Shown here piece by piece: positions 1 through 15,013 of a stretch of 64,000 nucleotides of DNA (position 1 is the stretch's first letter; each line of letters opens with the position of its first letter). The stretch spans positions 10,720,311-10,784,310 of the forward strand of contig CAJINV010000001.1 of the NCBI GenBank assembly GCA_905178155.1. The letters run 5' to 3'. The position numbers and the translations under genes were made by a program. This DNA is from Amoebophrya sp. A120 (Eukaryota; Sar; Dinophyceae; Syndiniales; Amoebophryaceae). The notes below the pieces were generated by a model that ran no database searches, was not told the DNA's origin, and saw only the letters and a list, made by a program, of their open reading frames with translations.

Positions 1-1716
1 GCGGTCTGTGTTCACAGCGACGGTTTCGCTGGTTACCTCCGTCAGCGGGTCCGGTGCATCATCGGCGTGCTGGGTTTGCACCACTTCTCCCACCGCCGCA
101 CCAGCAGCGTTGCTGTTGTTTTCCCAGAGCACGTCTAACGTTTTCATCTGTTTCTTTAAAAACCACGGCCGCCGCACCTCGGTGGGGCCAAAATTTGGGT
201 TGAAGGGCACGATCAACAGTTTTGGAAACGGCTGTGTCGGTCCCATCCTCCGGCTGAAGATGCGCGGCACCAGGTAGCCCGCGTTGCCGGCGCGCGGGTG
301 CAAAAAGAGCAAATCCGGCGTCGTCGTGGGAAACGCGTCAAAGACGGAGCAGTTTGCTTTTAGCAACAGCGGCACCGCCGTCTCCGGGCCACTGATTTGC
401 TCAACGTACTTGCTGCGCGAGTAGGGAGCAACGCGCTCCACCGTACCGGAGAACCGGCTGTCCGCTTGCAGACAGCGGGAAAAGTCGATCAGCAGACTTG
501 CGGCGGAGATGGCGCGATCAACCCCGCCCGGATCGTTGAACAAAGCCAGGCCCTCACTCGGCGGTTGGTTTGTTCCGGCGACACTCGATGCGCGATTCGT
601 GCCGAGCTTGGGACACTGCGCTTCCTCCTTGTCCGCGGACACGACGGCATGCAGCTCGGCCTTTCCGAAGTAGTCCTCGAGTGCCTGTCGCAGAATTCCC
701 CCGACCTCGGGGTCCGCGTCGAGCTGCTCGGGGCGAATTGCGATGAATTGATGGCTCAATTTGTGGTCCCCGATCTCCTCGCGGAGAAACCGCAGGAGAT
801 CGAACGCGGGCTGGGCTTGCGGCACCAATTTGGTTTCGTAGCACTCCGGCAAGAGAGGGTTGTACAGCATGGGCGTTCGCAATTCGCTGCGCAGGAAAGT
901 CGCGAAGAAAGACAGCCGCTGCGGGTCCGCGAGCGAACGGCCGGGGTTCAGCAGCGAGCGGCTCCAACCGAGGACCGTGCCTTGCGTAGTCGAGCGCTTG
1001 GCGAACACCTGCATGAGAAAATAGTTCAGGAGATTCTGTATTCTCTCCAGCTGCACCTGCAGAAATTGCCGCAGCTGCAGTGGCTGCTGCTGCTCTGCTG
1101 GCGGGTTGTTGTTCCCGTCTACGAGGTGATTTCGCAGCACGTCCGTTGTTTGTTGGATCATTTTTTCGCCTGGCAAGACAGACGTGCTGCTTTCTTCTGT
1201 CGTGCCAGTTCTCGCATCCCCGAACTCTAGTCGCAATCCACTGCCGCCGAGCGTTTGTGCGAACCTTTCCAGATCCGTTATGATGTGCCGGAGCACTTCT
1301 CTTCCCTCGGATGCGGGGGCTGCGTGCAACAGCAACATCAGCTCCTCAAAAGAAGAGGTGGTCCCCTGCGCTATACGCTCAGCGGTTTCCTCGGTCGTAA
1401 TGGCAGGAGCTCCTAGAGAAACAATGCCAGCCTCTGTGCTACCAACCGCTTGCAGGTTGGGGGAGCTCGCAGTCTGCTCATCTGCTTTCATCCCTATCTT
1501 TGCCAGTGACAGAAAGTGCCGTAGGTAGCCCAGAAAGCAATGGTAGAGCACGTACACCCCATCTGCTTCGCCCATGTCGCGAAAGGGCCATAGAGCTCGT
1601 ACTGCAGTCTCCCAGAGTCGGTCGATGTGATACACCGCAGTGTGGGCGACCATCCATACCGGCGGTTCCGAAGCGCCGTCATCAGCATCTGCCCGCACAT
1701 GAAGCAGGTCCGTCAT
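1..1716 (-). CDS. Large protein of unknown function, 3' end cut by window start
   Basis: An open frame of 572 codons runs from an ATG at 1716 to the window start with no stop, so the C-terminus lies outside. I do not recognise a family. The product is mostly helical and soluble-looking. It has a glutamine-rich stretch (minus strand near 1060-1100) and no membrane segment or obvious motif. The start is uncertain: a good acceptor (CTCTTGCTCAG) lies about 70 bases upstream and leads into another frame that reads plausibly (VYLFACIDLVFEHFYLTND), so 1716 may be internal to a longer multi-exon gene. Its codon use, rich in C/G third positions, resembles its neighbours. Plus-strand frames over the same bases are shadows. 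Confidence 0.6.
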   Translation of the reverse strand, partial: MTDLLHVRADADDGASEPPVWMVAHTAVYHIDRLWETAVRALWPFRDMGEADGVYVLYHCFLGYLRHFLSLAKIGMKADEQTASSPNLQAVGSTEAGIVSLGAPAITTEETAERIAQGTTSSFEELMLLLHAAPASEGREVLRHIITDLERFAQTLGGSGLRLEFGDARTGTTEESSTSVLPGEKMIQQTTDVLRNHLVDGNNNPPAEQQQPLQLRQFLQVQLERIQNLLNYFLMQVFAKRSTTQGTVLGWSRSLLNPGRSLADPQRLSFFATFLRSELRTPMLYNPLLPECYETKLVPQAQPAFDLLRFLREEIGDHKLSHQFIAIRPEQLDADPEVGGILRQALEDYFGKAELHAVVSADKEEAQCPKLGTNRASSVAGTNQPPSEGLALFNDPGGVDRAISAASLLIDFSRCLQADSRFSGTVERVAPYSRSKYVEQISGPETAVPLLLKANCSVFDAFPTTTPDLLFLHPRAGNAGYLVPRIFSRRMGPTQPFPKLLIVPFNPNFGPTEVRRPWFLKKQMKTLDVLWENNSNAAGAAVGEVVQTQHADDAPDPLTEVTSETVAVNTDR

Positions 1717-2504
1717 TGGTGAGATAGAAGTGTTCAAAAACCAAGTCGATGCACGCAAAAAGGTACACCTGAGCAAGAGGCGAAACAAGCTTGGGCAGCC
1801 ATTTTTGGCCCCCCGCTTTCGAGATCGCGACATGTTGCGCTTCAGTAGCAATTGTGAAGTTTGATGTTCATGTCAGCATAAAGATAGACTTGCATTTTGA
1901 GAAAAGCTTGTACACAACATATTACTTGCGACATGGATCGATTTCTTCTCTAGTCCTTCGGACTTGCTTCTTATTCATGATCCAGCACAGTTACCTTCGT
2001 TCTCCAGAAATCTGATGATCATCTTCCGTGGCTCCGCTCGTGGCAGACAAAAAACAGACAAACAAAAAACAGGAACAGAAAGCAGCCGACACCAAAATAC
2101 CACGACCGAGCAAAAGAGAGGATCAGCACTATGGGATAGGGATCATGCATCCTCACAGTTGGATCTTCCAGTACATCGAGATCCCGCTGCCAACGTTAGA
2201 TCTTGTGTGTGAAAAACCAGATCGCCTCTTTCACGAACACAAATCTCACTGTGCGGCAGCTGCCATGTGGTTTGCTGATTGAGATGTCCAAAGTGATTCT
2301 TCATCTTATGCTCTGAGGGTTACTCCAGAGAGAATTCTATGTGTATGTCGCCAGGGTTCTTGTCGTTTTCGTTTATGTTAAATCTTGGATAATGCTGGGC
2401 CAGCGCGGGGCCCACGCGAGCGATTCTGGTGTGTGAGAGTGAGCAACAAACTGCTACGAACTCGGTGCACAGACCGGGCGCCCCTGAGAGTGCGCGTAAC
2501 CCAT
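1717..2504. other. Intergenic, no confident gene
   Basis: A/T-richer DNA between the unknown gene and the EMC2 stop codon. Possible 5' exons of the upstream gene may lie here, but I could not join any in frame. An 84-codon plus frame at 2028-2282 opens only with GTG and has no other support. Confidence 0.5.
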
Positions 2505-4077
2505 CTACTTCGGTGCTGCTGCACTATTCGACGTTGCGAGAAGCTCCTGGTCGAGGAGTTGCAGCATGATTTTCGTGCTGTGGACGTGTTTGAGATCTTT
2601 GTACACGTTCCGTAGCCTCTGCACCGTCATGGTTTGCAGCTGCAGCATTTTATCCGATCCCTGGTCCTTCTTGTGGAGCTGCTGGTTGCACCAGAACAGG
2701 CCCCACAGCGCTCGCGTACTCGTCTCATCGATTTCGCAGGCCAGGCAAAAATACTTCCTTGCTAGGTCGTAGTCTTGCCCTATGGAGAAGATCAGCTCCG
2801 CGTAGCTCAGGACCGTATACCTGTCGTGCGGTCAAATTCGATTTCTATTTCTATTTCAGGAACCAGAATAGCGAGCAGATATACATGCAAAATTTTTTGC
2901 GCGAGAATTTCAGAGAGCAGCTTTGAACAGTAGAGAACAGCACGTTCAAATAAGTAATACATGTTCCTTGGATCCTGCAGCAGCACGTCTTCCAGTGTGT
3001 ACGCCGCTTTTGTGAGCTGTCCCTCCTGTATGTACAGCTCGGTAAGTTCGTGCCATACTTCTTTGTCCATCTGAAAAGTTTCCAGGTGCTTGTTCGCCGC
3101 CTCGATAGCTTCTATCGTTCTCCCCTGTGCGCGTTTCCTGTTTTTTGGATTGTCGATTTTCCAAGCTATGTCGGTCAAGCAAACAGCTTCGTGATGGTAT
3201 GTTGAAAAATGAAGCACAATTCGTGGATCGGAATCTCATGACAAAAAAACCGTACATGGCAATGATTCTTCTTCGGGCAAAAGTGCTTTCTGGGGCCTCC
3301 TGCAGGATCTCCTTGTACAAGGTAAGCGCGTCGGCATAGTCCCCGGTCGCTTCGCGAAACAGCGCGTAAATTCGCTTTATCAAGTGCAAAAATGTCTGGG
3401 TCTGGAAACTTGTAATGCTGTGTTGGGAATAGTGAATGCTCTGTAATGCACAGCCAAGCATGACAAATATCTCCGCTGCTTTGTGTTGCGTTTTCCGCAT
3501 GAGAAACTGCGTTTTTGCATGACAGGCAAAAGGGTCTCTTCTTGGACATGCATCACAAACTTTTTGGTCATGCCAGATTAGCATGACAAGTCTCGCAATC
3601 TCCCAGACCCAGACATTTTTACAATCCATACGCTTCACTCGCTTGCTGTCTGGGAACTTGTCGGTCAGTTTCTCTACGCAGTAGGAACTCCACGCCAGCA
3701 TTCCGAGGTGCATGGAGGCGAAGCAGACTTGCTCGTAGCTGTGGTTTTGTGTTTTTGGAATATCAATTTTACACATTTTTTGTGCCTTGAAGAAATCGAT
3801 CCGACGTACTGACTGAGCAACTTCTACTTTATGCAATGCCAATTGGAAGTGTAAGGTGCTCCAGTAGCAGTGTAGCAAAAAATCTATACACAGCCCAAAT
3901 ATCGTCCCCGAGCTTCCCTGGGCTTTTCGCCAGCAGCCTGCTACCGTGTACCACCGCGACATCCGGCTGGAAAACCCTGTTTACCCGTAGATATTCCAAG
4001 ATCGCCTTGCTGTCCTCCCAGGAGTGGCTTTTCTTGGCCACGGCCTTGTCATAGTCGTCCTCGAATTGCAAGCGCAT
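2505..4077 (-). CDS. EMC2: ER membrane protein complex subunit 2 (EMC2), five exons
   Basis: TPR-repeat subunit of the EMC, which inserts transmembrane proteins into the ER membrane. The joined product is about 303 residues, against about 297 in human. Family features are the N-terminal FQPD..VV.GSRLL block, DDIWAVYEQV, then TPR helices (EATGDYADALTLYKEIL, AQGRTIEAIEAANKHLETF, KEVWHELTELYIQEGQLTKAAY, NMYTVLSYAELIFSIGQDYDLARKYF). Exons: 4077-3890, 3738-3631, 3372 to about 3251, about 3137-2961, 2820-2505. Introns 1 and 4 are GT-AG. Intron 2 is an introner with AAGCG duplicated at both ends. Intron 3 (about 3250-3138) keeps frame only with a non-standard end such as GT...CA or TT...AG. The start ATG has no competitor. 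Confidence 0.88.
3373..3630 (-). mobile_element. Introner in EMC2 (TIR family C)
   Basis: The ends are inverted copies of AAAAATGTCTGGGTCTGG (3605-3625 and 3390-3413 region). AAGCG is duplicated at 3635-3631 and 3377-3373. Removing 3630-3373 gives VKR-IYALFREATGDY in frame, as the family requires. The possible cut positions within the repeat do not include GT...AG; GT...GC and CG...AG are possible. The interior carries TGTCATGC several times. The same family lies in the giant gene at 17.7 kb. Confidence 0.85.
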
Positions 4078-4330
4078 GGCTTGTTACGAAACGAGAAAAG
4101 TTGAAATTTTTAGTATAGTTCTGTTACTGTTCGGGTCTGTACGGAATGAATTCCTCGGATTTACAACTCGTCCCTCTTGTGGAAAAAACTCATTTTTGCG
4201 TCAGCAGGTTCTAAAAATTCAAAAAATTCGAGAGGAGATTCACTAAAAGTATGAGTCGCTGGTACTGCAAAAAAGTAAAACGATCAGAAGGAAGAAGACT
4301 ACGTCCACTCTGTGGTGCAGGTGATCTGAA

Positions 4331-5369
4331 ATTAGACCAGAAAATCGGTCGAAGTACATGTTTTTTTGCGCATCCCCATGCAATGGGAGTCGCGGGCGGA
4401 GAGAAGTTGGGGGGTGCGAAGGCGCGACCGCGTTCCGGGCTGCCCTACCCCGGAAAAATTAGCCTCCGGCGTTGCGGCGGGGCGGCCGGGGCCGGGAGGG
4501 GTCGGCCTGACATAGATAGGAAGGCGACGGCACGCAGCCAGCACTTCGCCACCCGGTCCCGCGCGAGGCTCACATCGGGGATACGCAACCGACTCGGCGT
4601 GCATCCCGGGGCCCCAACTCGAAGCCCGCCCGGGGCCGGGAAAGCTTTTGCTTTGGCTGCGTCCGGGCGCGCCCTCCCCCATCCGGGGCCCCGGCCGGCG
4701 GGCGAACTGCATGCCCCGTGAAAGGCGCGCGCGCCCCCCCCGTCCGGGGGGGGGGAAAGGGGGGCCGAATTGGGCCAATTCGCTACCCCTTTTGGGGGGG
4801 GGGGCAAAATGTGCCCGGTTCTGGGCCATTTTGCCCCCCCCCTGTAGCATCGGGGGAAGGCCATTTTTTGCCCCCCCCCTAAAAAAGGGTGCAGAATTAC
4901 GCCAATTCGGCCCCCTTTTTAACCCCCCCCCGAAGGGGGGGCGCGCGCGCCCTCCGGGCCCCCCCCTCATTGCCCCCAACTTGGGGGGCGTTGGCTTGGG
5001 CCGAAGCAGGCCCAACCCAAGGGGCGCGCGCCCTACTGCTTCGGAGGCCGGCCCCTTCTTTACGGCAAGCAGGCCCATGCGCGTCCGGCAAAAAACATGG
5101 CGGCGGCGCACCGCCCCGACATGGACAGGCCCGTGGGAAAGCCGCTTGGCGGGGCGGCGCTTCTCGCTCTGGGCTGGCTTCGAGGCCGGGAGGCCGCCCC
5201 GGCTCTCTTTGACAAGCCACAACGCCCGAGACGCTGCATGGCGCAGCGAGGTCCTCGGGCCGGGTGTGTTGCGAGGGCATCCCGCCGCCCTCGAAGTGAA
5301 ACGAAATTGGCCCGCCATGCCAGCGGGTGCGCGGAAAAGTATGTACTTCGGCCGATTTTCTGGTCTAAT
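4331..5369. mobile_element. GC-rich element with about 28-bp terminal inverted repeats
   Basis: The left end (4331-4359) begins ATTAGACCAGAAAATCGG. The right end (5340-5369) is its reverse complement with one mismatch in about 28 bases. GAA flanks both sides (4328-4330 and 5370-5372), a possible 3-bp target duplication. The 1.04-kb interior is extremely G/C-rich with many runs of 7-10 G or C, quite unlike its surroundings. It holds long open frames on both strands (for example 4332-5318 minus), but they overlap in several frames, are proline/glycine/arginine-rich and follow base composition, so I do not call them genes. It looks like a non-autonomous DNA transposon; no transposase is visible. 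Confidence 0.75.
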
Positions 5370-6809
5370 GAAAGAAGAACAATTTGCTCGGGATCCTAAG
5401 GAGCAAGGAGGTGCATGTGAGATCCTGTGAGTACACGGTAATTGTCATAGATCTGAAGCACGGCAAAGATCGGATGCGATCTGTACGTCTAAGCTTGATC
5501 ACGAAATGCCGAAAAAACAAAGAACGCTCCTTTTCAAAAGACGAGGAAAGAAACGCGCGCACCACAGTGATCGGTGGTGCCATCCGCACTGGTGGTTTTT
5601 TCGTGCCCGGTTTCCAGCAAGTTTCTCGTTTTCTGAATTCCATCCAAGAGTCCTCTTGTCCTGCCAATGTTTCATTGTTCGAGGTCCTTACTCAATCGCG
5701 CAAGGAGCGATGTGTCGCTTACAAGTAACGAAACTCGGAGGCACTATCGTGTAGTTACTGGCCTGGCTACTTCGGAGGTTGAAGTGGTTCTGTGCCGGCT
5801 ATTTTTTCGTTCCGCTACAATCCAAAAGACGTACGCACGAGGTGCTCGTCCTCTGATCCAAGAAGAAAGCCGGCATCTGGCCGAATAGTGGCTTTAAATA
5901 TCCGAATTCTTGTCGAGTCCCCTCTTTCGGATGGAAAGAAAAATGACAATGTGAAGGTACAGACAAAAAAAGTACATTTCGAAGATGTCTACAAGGGTGA
6001 AACATCATCAATTTTGGTAGTACGAGCGTGAGATGACTGTGTGTACACATTCATCCTATTAAAATCGCGAACCGTCATTCTATTTTTTCTAAAATAAACA
6101 CGGAAAAATTTTCAGAACATTCATGCGTGTGTCGGGCTTAGAAGGTGAAACAAATTCTTCTTTGTTGAAAATCCGCTTCTTCCTCTAATGGACTCAAATC
6201 AATGCTCCTAAAATTTTTCAAATTTGATTTAGACTTCTGGAAAGCTTGAGCTAGCTATCTTTCGTTTAGAACGACCAAAATTTTTTTGGTACAAAAGTAG
6301 CAAATGCGTAACTGGAGTGCCTTGGATTGTTGAGTTAGCTTGCTTTTAAATCGGGTTGTTGTGCGATCTGTACTGTTGATAAAAGTGGGCTCAAAAAGAT
6401 TCAAAAATAATGTACAGCTCAGACGAGATGACGGTATAATTGTCCGGAGCTGCTCCTAGCTCTTGTGTCGTCAGAATGACGATGACCGCCACCGTGCTTC
6501 TTTTACAATCGCCGCGTGATTTTCAAAAAAACCATTCGTGCGCACATGGAACGCGATCTCTTTCCATGTGGATTTTGCTCTCAAAAGATTCGTGTGCTGG
6601 CCGGTTTACCGGCTGTCTGTCGGTTTCGAATAGATCGGGCGCTGATCGTCGTTGCGAGCTGAGAGTTCTGTTTTCAAAACGCCGATCATTTCATCTCCCG
6701 AGGGAGTGCTATGATTTTTCCTCGGACAGATGTTTCTTTCAGTGGTACCTCACCTCTTCCTGTTTGAAACCATCGCTTCTGTGAAATCCCAGACCACTTC
6801 GTGTTTAGT
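5370..6809. other. Intergenic, no confident gene
   Basis: This lies between the GC-rich TIR element and the stop codon of the UMP-CMP kinase fusion. A 114-codon plus frame at 5384-5728 opens with TTG and has no recognisable content. The rest is A/T-rich with no long frame. Confidence 0.5.
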
Positions 6810-11009
<4,200 letters not shown>

Positions 11010-11976
11010 CTAGTCCTCCAACTCGTCTTCGTCGACGATCCCCGACAGCAGTATCAATTTCTCCCTCTTCACCCGCCCACTGGGCGGCGCCCGCTTCTCG
11101 ATGAGCTGGTTTATCGGTATAAATTTGGAATTTCGCTCGGAAATCTTCTTTCCCTCCCGGATCTCGTCCCGGGCAAGGATTTCCATGCAGCGGTTGCGCG
11201 CGATAACAAAGTTATCCAGCGCCGATCTTCCCTCGACCCACCGGGGCTCGTTTTCGTCCTCGGGTGGGAGTCTTGCTCGAAACACGGGCGACTTCAAACC
11301 TAAAATTTGCGTCAAGTCTGTGGCACTGTGACCCCAGTCAAAACTCTGGTTTCTCCGCTGGTCCTCGGATGTCTCTTTATACAGCAGGTTACGCCTGATA
11401 TTGGTTTATTTTTCAGTGTAGTGACTATTCGTTGTACGTGCGTGCAACGCCAAGAAATATCACAGTGCGAGATGAAACTGAAAGCATGATAATGTAAGTG
11501 TAATTGTTTGCAAGAAACAAGTGCCGTGTGATAAAACCAAATATGACCGTCTAAGTCTAGTACCTCTGCATCTCCAGTGCTTCCGCTGGCGTGACGCTTT
11601 CCACCTGGTCCTTCTTCAGCAGGGACGCGTAGTAATCCGGGCTCGGTGGTAGAGACGAATGCTTTTTATGATCCCTCGCCAACGTGATTTCCGCGTCTTG
11701 GCCAGACACTGTGTACTCACCGCCGTAGAGTTTAAACTCCCCTAGCTCATGATCGAGAAATTCCCGCTTCTCCACCTGCGAAGGCGAGTCCTCCAGGGAC
11801 GGCAGAAAGGTTTGAAAAAACGGCTCCATATCGTCCGCGGCGAGCGCACCCTCGGGGTTCGTCGGAGTGCCGGGAGGTTGCGGCTGTTTTGTTGAAGAGA
11901 GATCAAAGGCGGAATCGCTAGTAGTGCGCTCTTTCGTGTTTCCAAACAGGATGTAATGCGAAAGTGAGACGCCGAG
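11010..11976 (-). CDS. Small protein of unknown function, or 3' exons of the next gene
   Basis: Exons 11976-11564 and 11394-11010 join in frame across a GT-AG intron to give 265 residues from the ATG at 11976. The end of exon one and exon two read QRRNLLYKETSEDQRR, NQSFDWGHSATDLTQILGL and an acidic C-terminus (DEDELED). I do not recognise the family. The same frame is open upstream to an acceptor TTTTAG at 12002, and the long frame ending at 12281 has a perfect donor (CAG|GTACGT), so these exons could belong to that gene. However, a direct GT-AG join is off frame by one base. Either a small exon lies in 12042-12280 or these are two genes. Confidence 0.6.
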
Positions 11977-12238
11977 CATTCTGTACGATATTTTCACTCG
12001 CCTAAAAGATCAAAAGGGGTCGCAGGATATCAAGTACTTACAGACAGGGCATCAGAGTGGTGCTTTAGGTGGGAACTGTTGACATCGTGATAATATCTCA
12101 ACAGATACGTTAAGGGTTTAAAACTGCGCAGACAGCAATCATCTACATCTTCTATACAAATGACGTCTGAAGCATTCTATGGTATTTACCGACAGCTTCA
12201 GCTGTGGCTCGCAGTTACATCTCATCCAGTTTTTGTGT

Positions 12239-15013
12239 TCAAGCACGAAAAACAGAAACTTCAATTAGATCATAACGTACCTGTTCTCCCCCGTCATCCG
12301 CGCTCGTGTTGTCAGAGGACTGCGCAGGTTTCTTCGCGGCGATTTTCCGCTTCGCTTTCGCCTTTGGCTTTTTCGGTCCCGCGACTGGAGACGAGGCTTC
12401 GTCCGCCAGAGGATTTTCCTTCAAACCTTCCAGAATCTCCTTTGCAAACTCGACCTTCTCCTCTTCTGTTCGTGGCTCGTCTACTGCTTGGCGGTCTTCA
12501 TCCGCGGCCGTTGCAGCTGCGTCAGCGTCTAGTACACCCTCGGTATTTCTATCTTCGCCCCGAGCACGCATGACTGCGGCCTTTGCCTCTGTCGTAGCTG
12601 CGTCGTCTCCATTTTTATCGGCTTCAAGAGTACTAGTAGCATCGGTGGCCGGAGGAGCGGCTTTTTTCTTCACGATTCGCTTCACCAGCTTCTTCTTTTT
12701 CGGGACCGCAGCACCGGTCTTATTTTCCGCGGCAGACCCATCCCCAGCGGCAGCTTCCATTGTGTGCACACCCTCGAAATCTTTTGGAGACGAAAAAACG
12801 ACGGACACCACAGATTCCGAGTCCACCAAGTCCGGAGTTCTACAATCAGACAGTTGTAAATCCTTCTCTTCTTGCATGAAAAGCGTGCCCGACGAAGTGA
12901 CGAATCTGGTTGACGACCCGGTCTTCCCTTTTACGACTTTTTGGCACGACGAGGATCCCGTTTTGATGTTGTTTCTACTGGTTGCAGTTGGTACGACGAT
13001 TGTTTCTAGAAGTTCCAGCTTGATCTGTCGCAAGAGTCTTGCGTGCTCCTTCCCGTCTCTTGGTGAGTCGAGCAGAATCGCTGCGCTCTGTGCGACCACG
13101 GCGTCGACGTCCTTTTTCGTCGGCGGATTGTTATTGCCGCATCGCACCGCCAGGGCGCGTTGCAAAACCGGAACCACCCGCTGGCAAACACTCTGTAGTT
13201 TAACCGTCGTGCTGTCCTGCGCAGTCAACGACGGGGCAGCACGTCGAGATGTTGGCTCTCCACGTAATAATCTTCTCTTCTCCGGGTAGAAAAGCATCTT
13301 TTTTTCCGACGGCTTGGTGGGTGATTTCGATGATCCACCGCCTGCTTCTATCTGTTCGAACGTTCCCGTCTGTGCTTTTGCACCTGGTGCAGAATCTGTA
13401 CCTTTTTCTTCACTGCCAGCTGCAATCCCATCCGTAATATCCTCCTCCTCGATTCCAAACAGCATCTGCAAGCCCGCTTCGCCCCCAGGTACCACATCGA
13501 GTAGCAGCTTCTCTTTCTGCTGTGCACGCAACTCCTTGCCTTCCGCTGCCTTTTTCCTCCAGTCCTGCCTTAGTTGCATGTAGTGCTTCCACTCCGCCCG
13601 CGCGCGCACCACGCTTGCGTTCTCCGCTAATGCTAGCTGCGGGTGGATGTCTTTAAGTTTCAGCATCAGAGGACGCTGAATGTGCCGCCCGACCGGGTAC
13701 CACGGGGGGAGCGCATTCGGCTTGTCCGGGGTCATGACGGCATAATCCAGCCCCGCGGTCGGGCCGTCGGGATCGGAAAGGAGGGACAGGTTGCTACTTC
13801 TTGTTTTGTCTTGATTTGGCGTAGAAGTTTCCTTGCTGCTTATTCTCAACGTGCGTTTTGTAGATGACTTTGATTCCTTCTTTTTCCCAACGACCGAAAA
13901 TGACAATGACTCGCCCCCGCGGCCCCCAGTGCTGAATCGCACACCTGACATATTTTCCCGCGTACTGGATTTATGTCGCTCGCCCTGCTCTTCCGCCATT
14001 GCCGCGCTTTCACGGAGTGTTTGCCTCTCCAAAACATCTTTCGCGGCATTCTTTACGCTTTCCGACAAGGCTCGCATGTTGTCGACGGCTTCCAACGCTT
14101 TTTCGATGTCCGAAATTCGTGATTTCCGTGCCACACTGTCCCCCCTTGCCTCCTCCTTCATCAACAAATCGGGAATTCCGCCAAGCAACGAGTCCCGCAG
14201 TGTGTTCAACAGGTTCTCTTGCTCTTTCGCCAGTCCGGTGACTGCACTGTTCAAGAGTGTCTGTTGCTCCTCCGGGAACAAAGTTCCCGCCCCGACATCG
14301 CTTGCGATACTTGCGCCAGCCACCGACGAATTATTGTTGTACCGGGACACCGCTACAGCCTGGTCCAACAGTAACTGGGTTTCTGGCGCCAAGTCTCCCG
14401 CGCCGACGCTGCTTGCGATGGAGGAATTGTTGAATCTGGAGGTCGTGGTTGCCTCTTCCGTCACAGTTGCGGCATTTTGATTTCGTGCGGTGACGTCCTG
14501 TTCCGAATGCTCCGCCGGCTGCTCCTCAGTAGGTGGCTGCTCCGCGGGCTCCTGCTCCGCGGGATCCTGCTCCGCTGCATCAGGACTTGCTCGCGCTCCG
14601 TCATCATCTGCGTTTACTAGCGCCGCCGATTCGTCGAGGAACGGAGTGGTGGTACGTGTATCCCTAGGAATGGAGTAGTGGTACGTGGTAGTAGTTGCCT
14701 CTGTATTTATTTCAACTTGTTGATCATCTACTCCGCCTGTACCAAGAACCGTGGTTTCATTCATCCCATTCTGCTCAACATCTTCAACACTTCTTCCTTG
14801 CGCAAAATCTGCCTCGTCCAAAGCGGACACTCTTTCTACCCCAACGGCACTCAGCCTGCCGGCAAACTCCTTCGCAAACGCCAAGTCATCGTCAGTTTCT
14901 GACGCGCCCGCGACACTGACGGCGGCCATAGGGGTGGAGAGTGCGCTGTTTCCATCACGACCCTCCGGTGGAAACATGGTTTCCGGCCACGAGGTTAGTT
15001 CGTTCCGAAACAT
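12239..15013 (-). CDS. Long disordered protein, unknown function
   Basis: One open frame of 924 codons from the ATG at 15013. Composition is low-complexity: Ala/Glu/Ser/Thr-rich, with Pro-Glu runs (near 14500-14590) and a Lys-rich nuclear-localisation-like cluster (PKKKKLVKRIVKKK, near 12700). A segment of about 30 residues is duplicated near 14240-14440 (SVGAGDLAPETQLLLDQAV versus DVGAGTLFPEEQQTLLNSAV). The most ordered part is near 13560-13700 (HPQLALAENASVVRARAEWK). No known domain recognised. The stop at 12239 may be intronic, because CAG|GTACGT at 12281 is a strong donor. A possible 5' exon (MNKVPPTLKLLCVVPPTPSL, from 15404, with a GTAAGT donor) lies upstream but could not be connected. 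Confidence 0.65.
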   Translation of the reverse strand: MFRNELTSWPETMFPPEGRDGNSALSTPMAAVSVAGASETDDDLAFAKEFAGRLSAVGVERVSALDEADFAQGRSVEDVEQNGMNETTVLGTGGVDDQQVEINTEATTTTYHYSIPRDTRTTTPFLDESAALVNADDDGARASPDAAEQDPAEQEPAEQPPTEEQPAEHSEQDVTARNQNAATVTEEATTTSRFNNSSIASSVGAGDLAPETQLLLDQAVAVSRYNNNSSVAGASIASDVGAGTLFPEEQQTLLNSAVTGLAKEQENLLNTLRDSLLGGIPDLLMKEEARGDSVARKSRISDIEKALEAVDNMRALSESVKNAAKDVLERQTLRESAAMAEEQGERHKSSTRENMSGVRFSTGGRGGESLSFSVVGKKKESKSSTKRTLRISSKETSTPNQDKTRSSNLSLLSDPDGPTAGLDYAVMTPDKPNALPPWYPVGRHIQRPLMLKLKDIHPQLALAENASVVRARAEWKHYMQLRQDWRKKAAEGKELRAQQKEKLLLDVVPGGEAGLQMLFGIEEEDITDGIAAGSEEKGTDSAPGAKAQTGTFEQIEAGGGSSKSPTKPSEKKMLFYPEKRRLLRGEPTSRRAAPSLTAQDSTTVKLQSVCQRVVPVLQRALAVRCGNNNPPTKKDVDAVVAQSAAILLDSPRDGKEHARLLRQIKLELLETIVVPTATSRNNIKTGSSSCQKVVKGKTGSSTRFVTSSGTLFMQEEKDLQLSDCRTPDLVDSESVVSVVFSSPKDFEGVHTMEAAAGDGSAAENKTGAAVPKKKKLVKRIVKKKAAPPATDATSTLEADKNGDDAATTEAKAAVMRARGEDRNTEGVLDADAAATAADEDRQAVDEPRTEEEKVEFAKEILEGLKENPLADEASSPVAGPKKPKAKAKRKIAAKKPAQSSDNTSADDGGEQVRYDLIEVSVFRA

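Noticed and set aside
397-1230. 277-codon plus-strand frame
   Set aside because: Shadow of the 572-codon minus frame, which has no stop to the window edge and better composition.
4332-5430. Overlapping frames up to 328 codons on both strands
   Set aside because: All lie in extreme G/C DNA where stops are rare. They overlap in many frames and translate to Pro/Gly/Arg runs with no family signal.
12306-13289. 327-codon plus-strand frame
   Set aside because: It is antisense to the 924-codon minus gene; Ser/Phe/Ala-rich translation is the mirror of that gene's codon bias.
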